From Enterococcus dispar ATCC 51266 (GTDB taxonomy: Bacteria; Bacillota; Bacilli; Lactobacillales; Enterococcaceae): 64,000 nucleotides of DNA. How positions within the stretch are numbered: the stretch's first letter is position 1; each line of letters opens with the position of its first letter. Positions 58,149-64,000 of the stretch are shown one piece after another. Both the position numbers and the translations under genes were made by a program. The stretch covers positions 1,449,207 through 1,513,206 of the forward strand of contig NZ_KE136354.1 in assembly GCF_000406945.1 (NCBI RefSeq), read 5' to 3'. Below the pieces are notes generated by a model. That model did no database searches. It saw only the letters and a list, made by a program, of their open reading frames with translations, and was not told the DNA's origin.

Positions 58149-59156
58149 CTATTTAATTGCTTGTTCACTACCACGTACAATGACTTTAGCCGGGATTTTG
58201 GCTTGCATGGGAATTGTTCGTTCTCCGATAATCTTATCCCGTGCCATTCGAAGAGCAATCCGTCCTAATTCGGTAGCTTCCAAGTCGACTGTTGACAATG
58301 GCCGGGTCAAAAAACTAGCGACTTCGATATTATCAAAAGAAACGACAGAAATATCTTCTGGAATCTGTAAGCCGGCTTTTTGAACTGCCCGATAAACCCC
58401 CACAGCCATAGGATCACTTCCTGCGATAATAGCAGTTGGCTTGCCTTCTTTAAGCATTTTTTCTGTCAGTCGCATGCCGTCTAAGGCAGCCCACTCACCT
58501 AAATAACTACGGGAAGTCAAATTGTGTGCTTTCATCCAAGCACTGTAAGTAAAGGCACGAATGTCATTATCTTGCTCTTGGTATTGGCCAGTTATATCAA
58601 TTGTCCGGCGATAACCACCAATATAAACCATTTCTCGGTGCCCGTCGCGGTAAAGACGCTCTAAGTGATCGGTCATCGCTTGTTCTAAATCTACGAAGAT
58701 AGCATCGGTTTCGCGAGGAGAAAAAGGATCATCTGCAATAATAATACTTTCATTTTGTTTTTTTACTTCTTCTAAAATTTCTGTGCCCATATGTCCCACA
58801 ATAATTACAGCTCCGAGCCCTTTTAGCACACGAAAATCCAGCTGATCATTTACACGATAAATACGATTAGCAGCAATTTTTTGTGTTTTTGCTTCCTGCA
58901 CAATTCCCAACCGAATGGATCGAAAATATGGATCATCAATTTCTGCTTCTTCAGACATGATCGTCAATATTCCAACAGAAGAATTCTTTTTTTGCCCCAC
59001 TGTACTTTTTTTCTTGTAATCTAAGTCTGAAACAGCTTGTTCTATCCGTTGTTTGGTTTCTTTAGTAATAGACAGCGCCGGATCTTGATTTAAAAATCGA
59101 GAGACTGTTGCAGGTGAAACCTTAGCGCGTCGTGCTACATCGCGAATACTTGCCAT
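58149..59156 (-). CDS. LacI-family repressor of the msm/alpha-galactosidase operon
   Basis: 335 residues from the ATG at 59156 (AAAGAGG upstream). N-terminal IRDVARRAKVSPATVSRFLN, then the sensor domain (VGILTIMSEEAEIDDPYFRS, AIIAGSDPMAVGVYRAVQK, ISVVSFDN). Upstream of and co-directional with the operon. TGTTTACTAA-type operators occur at 58080 and at its own promoter (59179, 59199), so it probably represses both. Confidence 0.88.
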   Translation of the reverse strand: MASIRDVARRAKVSPATVSRFLNQDPALSITKETKQRIEQAVSDLDYKKKSTVGQKKNSSVGILTIMSEEAEIDDPYFRSIRLGIVQEAKTQKIAANRIYRVNDQLDFRVLKGLGAVIIVGHMGTEILEEVKKQNESIIIADDPFSPRETDAIFVDLEQAMTDHLERLYRDGHREMVYIGGYRRTIDITGQYQEQDNDIRAFTYSAWMKAHNLTSRSYLGEWAALDGMRLTEKMLKEGKPTAIIAGSDPMAVGVYRAVQKAGLQIPEDISVVSFDNIEVASFLTRPLSTVDLEATELGRIALRMARDKIIGERTIPMQAKIPAKVIVRGSEQAIK

Positions 59157-59178
59157 AAAAAAACCTCTTTTTCTTTTT

Positions 59179-59218
59179 TGTTTACTAAAACTATACACTG
59201 TTTACTAATCATCTGCAA
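59179..59218 (-). promoter_or_regulatory. Repressor-gene promoter with two operators
   Basis: TTGCAG (59213-59218), 17-bp spacer, TATAGT (59190-59195). TGTTTACTAAA (59179-59189) and TGTTTACTAAT (59199-59209) flank the -10, pointing to autoregulation. Confidence 0.65.
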
Positions 59219-59281
59219 GGATATCTCATTTAATGAATAGTAGTTAAAACTTATTATTCCAGCTAATTTTTTTGCTAAAGT

Positions 59282-59322
59282 AAAAAAACGCATGGAATCA
59301 ACTGACATTGATTCCATACGTT
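59282..59322 (-). terminator. Terminator of the GH65 operon
   Basis: A 14-bp stem with one mismatch (AACGCATGGAATCA/TGATTCCATACGTT) followed by a seven-T run on the minus strand; 25 bp past the hydrolase stop. Confidence 0.85.
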
Positions 59323-59346
59323 ACAAATAAAAATAATAGGATGAAA

Positions 59347-60147
59347 TTATTTACTTTGAGATTCCAACCATGCATGGCAAAGCTCGGGCCATACTTGGAC
59401 TTCTGGTTGAATTAGCAAAGGTGAAGAACTTCTTTTAGTTTCTGCTGTCCCTAGAGAAAGTCCATGTAAGCCTTCCGTAAACAAATGAAATTCAGTCGGT
59501 ATACCATAGGCAATCAATTGATTAACTAATAATAGGCTATTTTGCACCGGAACAGTATCATCTTGTTGCGTATGCCACACAAAGGTTGGCGGATATGTTG
59601 CATCAACTAACTTTTCTAAAGAAAGACTATCACGCTGCTCATAATTAGAAGCTAGTAATGCGTGAAAACTATCAGTATGAGCAAATTCCCCACTAGTAAC
59701 AACTGGATAACTTAGTACTATTGCCTGAATCTGTCGTTTTTCTTTTGTACCAATATCTTTTAATAATACTTCTTGTGCATATGAGCTCCCATAAAGTCCA
59801 GCTAGATGTCCACCTGCAGAAAAGCCCATTAAAATAATACGATCTGAATCAATAAAGTATTGTTCATGATGCTCTTTTAAATATAGGATTGCTTCTGCCA
59901 ATTGAAAAATTGCGGTCGGAAATACTTCTGGCGCTACACTATAAGACAAAACAGCAGTTTGATAGCCCATCGCTAAAAACTTTAGAGCTACTGGTTCTGA
60001 CTCACGAAAAGAAAGATTTTCATAACCCCCACCTGGACAAATCAAGATACAGGGTCTTTTACGCTTGGCATCTATTTCAGATGAATTGGACTGAGAATAT
60101 ATTTGTAAACTACCTGCTTTGGCTAAGTCAATTTTATCAATAACCAT
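59347..60147 (-). CDS. Alpha/beta hydrolase (BD-FAE/esterase-like)
   Basis: 266 residues. Oxyanion motif CPGGGYENLS, nucleophile in MGFSAGGHLAG, Asp in TQQDDTVPVQNS and His in EGLHGLSLG complete the triad. No signal peptide, so cytosolic. Two bases after the GH65 stop, with its GGAGG overlapping that gene's end. It probably removes acyl groups from imported sugars. Confidence 0.85.
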   Translation of the reverse strand: MVIDKIDLAKAGSLQIYSQSNSSEIDAKRKRPCILICPGGGYENLSFRESEPVALKFLAMGYQTAVLSYSVAPEVFPTAIFQLAEAILYLKEHHEQYFIDSDRIILMGFSAGGHLAGLYGSSYAQEVLLKDIGTKEKRQIQAIVLSYPVVTSGEFAHTDSFHALLASNYEQRDSLSLEKLVDATYPPTFVWHTQQDDTVPVQNSLLLVNQLIAYGIPTEFHLFTEGLHGLSLGTAETKRSSSPLLIQPEVQVWPELCHAWLESQSK

Positions 60148-60149
60148 AC

Positions 60150-62390
60150 TTACGCCTCCATTGTAATTATACTAGTCTTTTGTTTTGCAAGTTGATACTC
60201 TTTTCCAAATACACCAATCGTCATATTTTCTGACGCTGTAATTTCCACAGCTTCCTGAGTTACATTAACAGCGACTTTGGTTCCGTGATATTGAAAACAA
60301 AATGCGTACTGTGGCCATTTTTGTGGTATTTTAGGATTTAGTTCGACTTTTTGCGAAGTTAAACGTAATCCTGCAAAACCATAAACTAAGCCTAAATACG
60401 TGCCCCCCATGTTAGCAGCATGAATACCATCTTTGGTATTTTTATGAGTATTTTGAATGTCAATTTTAGATGACTCTTCAAAATAGCGATAGCCTTTTTC
60501 AACATCTCCCAGTTGTGTCGCTACAATTCCAAAGATACAAGAAGAAAGAGAGGAGTCATGTGTCGTTAAAGGTTCATAATATGCAAAACCTTGCGCCATT
60601 TTCTTTGGATCAAACTGTTGCATAAACAAAAAATAAGCTAAAACTAAATCTGCTTGCTTGCAGACTTGGTGTCTATATAAGAAAAGGGGATGATAATGTA
60701 ATAACAAGGGAAATTTTTCTTCTGGTATTTTGTTTAGTTCGAGTACTGGTTTGGCAAGGAAACTATCATCTTGACCGTGCAATCCCTTGTCTGAAACGGA
60801 TAGAAACATTTGCGCTGCTGCTTTTGAAAAAGCAGCAATTTCAGTTGCCGTTAAATCAATTTGTTTGATTAATGACGAACCCTGTAATTTTTGATACAGT
60901 TCTACTGCCCACAATAAATGATTTTTTGCAGAAAGATTTGTATAGTAATTATTATTAATTAAACAAGTGTACTCATCCGGGCCTGTCACACCGAAAATTT
61001 CAAATCCCCGCGCAGTAAAATTACCAATTTGCAGCCATGTTCGTGCGGTTTCAAAAATAATTTCTGCACCCATCTCCTCCATAAGTTGCCAATCGCCTGT
61101 CGCCCAATAATATTGCATAATTCCATAAGCAATATCACTATTGATATGATATTGCGCAGTTCCAGAAGGATAATAACCCGAAGATTCGCTTCCTTGAATC
61201 GTGCGCCATGGATAAAGAGCGCCTGTTGGGTGACCCAAAATTCGGGCATTTTGACGTGCGCTTTCTAAAATAGAATAGCGATAGGTAATCAATTGTTTGG
61301 AGATAGCAGGGTTAGTTAATGTAAAAAAGGGCATCATATATATTTCTGTATCCCAAAAATAATGGCCTTCATAGCCCTCACCGCTTAGTCCTTTTGCAGC
61401 AATATTACTTTTGCCATCTTTACCTGCAGCTTGTAACAGTGAAAATAAGCTAAAATTCAAAGAGTCATTCAACTCAGTATCACCTGTAACTGAAACTTGA
61501 CTATTTTCCCAAAATTTCTGTAAATAGATTTGTTGCTCCTGATACCATTTTGTCAGCGGCTTTTGATTCGCTACCGCTGTCAAGTGAGCTGTTTCCTCTA
61601 AATCAAAACGAGCAGAATCATAAAAATAGGCACGTTTTTCCAATTTTAGCTTTTCGCCAGGTCGAATTTTTTGGTTAAAAATTTGTGTAATGCGTTCTTT
61701 TTCAACTTTTGTTTTACAAAATGTCATGCCTTGATGGTAAACATAACTGGCCAATTGAAGATTCGAACGTTGCGTCTTTGTCAAAAAATAGCTTTCCCCA
61801 GCGCTGGCTTTGTGGGCAATGATACTTAGGTAATCTTCGGCTTCAGCAGCTAAGCGGGGATCGCTTGGGTCAACATAGTTGTGAACAAGCCCAATATGGT
61901 CTGATTCAACTACAATCTCCCCTTCATAATCTAACGATTCAATTTCTATCTCAGTAGTAAATAGTGACAAATCAATAAAAGAAGCCATGCGACGAAATGT
62001 TAGGCGCAATTTTCCGGCTGCACTCCCCCAAGTGAAGCTGCGTTCACTAACACCTTTTTCCATATTTAAAATACGTTGAAAATCAGTAGCATTTTCAAAC
62101 ATCGTCACGGCAACCCCTGATGCAAAGATACGTGCACTTTGTGTATCTGCTACATTTAGCATCACTTCTTTTTGATTTGCAAATCCATACAATTGCTCTG
62201 CCTGCTTCATATCCGCAATATCATAAAAACCATTTACGTATTGTCCCCGCATTGTCTGCATGCCGGCTGGATAGCCTTCTTCAAAATTTCCCCGCACGCC
62301 TAAATAACCGTTAGCAGTGTGAAACAATGTTTCTTGTAGCCCAAGCTCAGCTTCTGTTAGTTCAAATGCTTTTTTTTCTAATACTTTCAT
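60150..62390 (-). CDS. GH65 disaccharide phosphorylase (kojibiose/maltose/nigerose type)
   Basis: 746 residues from the ATG at 62390 (GGAGG upstream; the frame further upstream overlaps the next gene without a start signal). GH65 pattern: HTANGYLGVRGNFEEGYP at the N-terminus, HYFWDTEIYMMPFF, and the general-acid Glu in VTGPDEYTCLINNNYYTN. It cleaves an alpha-linked glucose disaccharide with phosphate to beta-glucose 1-phosphate and glucose (or another acceptor). Linkage specificity cannot be read by eye. Between a hydrolase and a GPH transporter gene in one operon. Confidence 0.9.
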   Translation of the reverse strand: MKVLEKKAFELTEAELGLQETLFHTANGYLGVRGNFEEGYPAGMQTMRGQYVNGFYDIADMKQAEQLYGFANQKEVMLNVADTQSARIFASGVAVTMFENATDFQRILNMEKGVSERSFTWGSAAGKLRLTFRRMASFIDLSLFTTEIEIESLDYEGEIVVESDHIGLVHNYVDPSDPRLAAEAEDYLSIIAHKASAGESYFLTKTQRSNLQLASYVYHQGMTFCKTKVEKERITQIFNQKIRPGEKLKLEKRAYFYDSARFDLEETAHLTAVANQKPLTKWYQEQQIYLQKFWENSQVSVTGDTELNDSLNFSLFSLLQAAGKDGKSNIAAKGLSGEGYEGHYFWDTEIYMMPFFTLTNPAISKQLITYRYSILESARQNARILGHPTGALYPWRTIQGSESSGYYPSGTAQYHINSDIAYGIMQYYWATGDWQLMEEMGAEIIFETARTWLQIGNFTARGFEIFGVTGPDEYTCLINNNYYTNLSAKNHLLWAVELYQKLQGSSLIKQIDLTATEIAAFSKAAAQMFLSVSDKGLHGQDDSFLAKPVLELNKIPEEKFPLLLHYHPLFLYRHQVCKQADLVLAYFLFMQQFDPKKMAQGFAYYEPLTTHDSSLSSCIFGIVATQLGDVEKGYRYFEESSKIDIQNTHKNTKDGIHAANMGGTYLGLVYGFAGLRLTSQKVELNPKIPQKWPQYAFCFQYHGTKVAVNVTQEAVEITASENMTIGVFGKEYQLAKQKTSIITMEA

Positions 62391-63345
62391 AATCTTCCTC
62401 CACGAAATGAAAATTTGTCTGTCTTTGTAAAAATCCCTGAATTGCTTGCCAATATTGTGCACCAGCTACTATTCCCGCCATTCCATGTTGGGCATTCGCA
62501 ACTAAAAAACGCTCTTTGGGTCCTCTTTGGGCTTGATAACATTCTGCCAGCATCTCGACTGGTACAAAGGTATCAGCTTGTCCATGAATAAACAAAACCG
62601 GAAGTTTATTTTTCGCCAATTGTTTTTTGGCATCCGCCGTTTTTAATCCCCAGCCTTGACGGAATTTATTAATCAAAGAGACAAATGATAGAATGGGAAA
62701 ACTTGGCAAATGGAATAAAGATTGCATTTGGTAAGTAAGTTCTTTTTCGACTGAACTGTATCCACAATCTTCTATTCCAGCCACGATATAAGCAGGCAAA
62801 TCTTCTCCTAAAGTCATCATAACAGTAGCTGCTCCCATTGAAATTCCATAAAGTAAAATTTGGGCCTCAGGATCGCGTTTACGAAGATAGTTCGCCCACT
62901 TCACAATATCTAAACGATCCGACCAGCCAAAACCAATCCAACGCCCTTCACTTTGTCCATGACTGCGATTATCCGGTAACAATAAATTAAACCCCATATC
63001 TGAAAAGTACGGCGCTTTATCAAACATTTCTTGATGATTGCCTCCAAAACCATGGACCAAAATGACCCATTGATGAAGATTGTTTTGCTGATAGATAAAG
63101 CCTGTTAATTTTAGTCCATCCACCGTTATGAAAACCTGCTCTTCTTTTTGACCAGCTAACCACATTTCTTTTTTTGCTAAGACTGGAAGTAACTTTTCAT
63201 CCACAGGCGTGTCAATTTGATTATGATCAGCTTCAAATGCTTTTTGACGATCCCCCGTTCGTGAGAATGCAAGCTGATACATCTTAAAGGCTATGAGAAA
63301 AAGCACAATTAATAGTAAGAAAATAAGACTAAGCAACCATTTCAT
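62362..63345 (-). CDS. Membrane-anchored alpha/beta hydrolase
   Basis: 327 residues. One N-terminal membrane helix (about 4-22), then HGFGGNHQEMF, nucleophile in LLYGISMGAATVM, Asp in HGQADTFVP and His near NAQHGMAGI. It overlaps the GH65 gene by 29 bp and the transporter by 17 bp, so all are coupled. The bulk probably faces the outside. Substrate unknown. Confidence 0.85.
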   Translation of the reverse strand: MKWLLSLIFLLLIVLFLIAFKMYQLAFSRTGDRQKAFEADHNQIDTPVDEKLLPVLAKKEMWLAGQKEEQVFITVDGLKLTGFIYQQNNLHQWVILVHGFGGNHQEMFDKAPYFSDMGFNLLLPDNRSHGQSEGRWIGFGWSDRLDIVKWANYLRKRDPEAQILLYGISMGAATVMMTLGEDLPAYIVAGIEDCGYSSVEKELTYQMQSLFHLPSFPILSFVSLINKFRQGWGLKTADAKKQLAKNKLPVLFIHGQADTFVPVEMLAECYQAQRGPKERFLVANAQHGMAGIVAGAQYWQAIQGFLQRQTNFHFVEEDYESIRKKSI

Positions 63346-64000
63346 CTTGTTTTCTCCTCTCTACTAGTTCCGCATTTAATGATTCAAATTCTGTTTCAGA
63401 TAAAAGCTGCTTACTCTTATACAAACGATAGCAAATATAAATACCAATTAACGGTACAGCCGTTATAAAGAGCAACAGCAGCGTGCTTTTTTGATTAGGT
63501 GTAGTGAGGATGATTTGCTGAATCGCTTGTGTTTTTTCCGCACCAGAAATCGTCGCTTGTGCGGCCTCATTTTCAATTAAAGAGATTTTATTTGTGGCAC
63601 TTAAAATGCCAACAAGTAGATATATTGCCATTGTCAATAATTGACCTAATCCCATTCCTAATTGTGTTACAAAAGGACGTACTGAAAAAATGATGCCTTC
63701 ATTTCGTTTACCAAAAGCCCATTCATTATATTCAACAGCATTAGCAATATTAATCATTACCACGAGATAAAAAACACCATTTCCAATAGAAGGTAAAATA
63801 TTGAAAGCTGCCATAACGGCCAATTTCACCATTTCTAATGACGAGTTTAAAAATGTTCCTGATAAAAACAATAAAGTATAGCCTGTAATCGACAACAACA
63901 CAGCTAGTCGAACTAAACGATTGCGCCCTAATTTTCGTGAGAGTAAAGGAAAAATAATAAATACGACCGCACCTGAAACTTGGCCTACGATATTAAATAG
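63329..64000 (-). CDS. GPH-family sugar transporter (MelB type), partial
   Basis: The C-terminal 223 residues or so; the frame is open to the right edge of the window. It has at least five membrane helices, a conserved ANAVEYNEWAFGKRNEGIIFS loop and a soluble tail ending ELVERRKQDEMVA. GPH carriers import sugars with H+ or Na+. It probably brings in the disaccharide split by the GH65 enzyme. Confidence 0.85.
   Translation of the reverse strand, partial: LFNIVGQVSGAVVFIIFPLLSRKLGRNRLVRLAVLLSITGYTLLFLSGTFLNSSLEMVKLAVMAAFNILPSIGNGVFYLVVMINIANAVEYNEWAFGKRNEGIIFSVRPFVTQLGMGLGQLLTMAIYLLVGILSATNKISLIENEAAQATISGAEKTQAIQQIILTTPNQKSTLLLLFITAVPLIGIYICYRLYKSKQLLSETEFESLNAELVERRKQDEMVA

Overview
The window looks like chromosome of an AT-rich lactic-acid Firmicute, most likely Enterococcus or another Enterococcaceae member. 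The basis is a SagA/PcsB-type secreted peptidoglycan hydrolase, a NapA-like Na+/H+ antiporter, a pyruvate oxidase, many CcpA (cre) sites, AGGAGG ribosome binding sites, and a run of sugar-uptake operons. I see no rRNA, tRNA or CRISPR array. The species was not established.

Layout. (a) 1-5380: a partial 6-phosphogluconate-dehydrogenase-like gene, an alpha-glucoside PTS permease with its GH4 6-phospho-alpha-glucosidase, and the secreted hydrolase. (b) 5381-41897: a block of about 36.5 kb bounded by two directly repeated, full-length 1674-bp IS1380-family elements, with a third copy inside. It is a mosaic of plasmid-like and accessory DNA: a redox-sensing HxlR regulator with a disulfide reductase, a nuclease, a secreted protein with a possible immunity partner, a damaged Fic gene, a ParA-type partition module with palindromic repeats, a GC-rich structured block with a candidate small RNA, an oriT-like region, a DUF4143 ATPase, gluconate kinase plus 6-phosphogluconate dehydrogenase and an RpiR regulator, several gene fragments (csp, lgt, a PHP-domain protein, a MATE pump), an older decayed IS1380 relative, a broken class-IIC-type group II intron, a beta-galactosidase/ABC sugar operon, and pyruvate oxidase. 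(c) 41898-50611: glutathione peroxidase, a LacI-controlled sugar-acid operon (isomerase, permease, KDG kinase, hexulose-phosphate synthase and isomerase, KDPG aldolase), and an SPFH/ribbon-helix-helix pair. (d) 50899-64000: DsrE protein, NapA-like antiporter, a LacI-controlled alpha-galactosidase/ABC (raffinose/melibiose-type) operon, and a GH65 phosphorylase operon with two alpha/beta hydrolases and a GPH-family sugar transporter that runs off the edge.

How it fits together. Most genes serve sugar entry and cleavage: PTS uptake of alpha-glucosides, ABC uptake of beta- and alpha-galactosides (neither ABC operon has its own ATPase, so a shared MsmK-like ATPase elsewhere is expected), phosphorolysis of a disaccharide by GH65, and gluconate/KDG routes into the pentose-phosphate and Entner-Doudoroff pathways. 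Promoters can be read in detail: cre sites and LacI operators overlap the -35, spacer and start regions, and one LacI operator forms the centre of a 40-bp palindrome that is also the regulator gene's terminator.

The main structural conclusion is an inference. The left flank of IS copy 1 and the right flank of IS copy 3 share the 5-bp sequence AATAT, as expected if one chromosomal IS1380 copy captured a circular, plasmid-like molecule by homologous recombination between IS copies.
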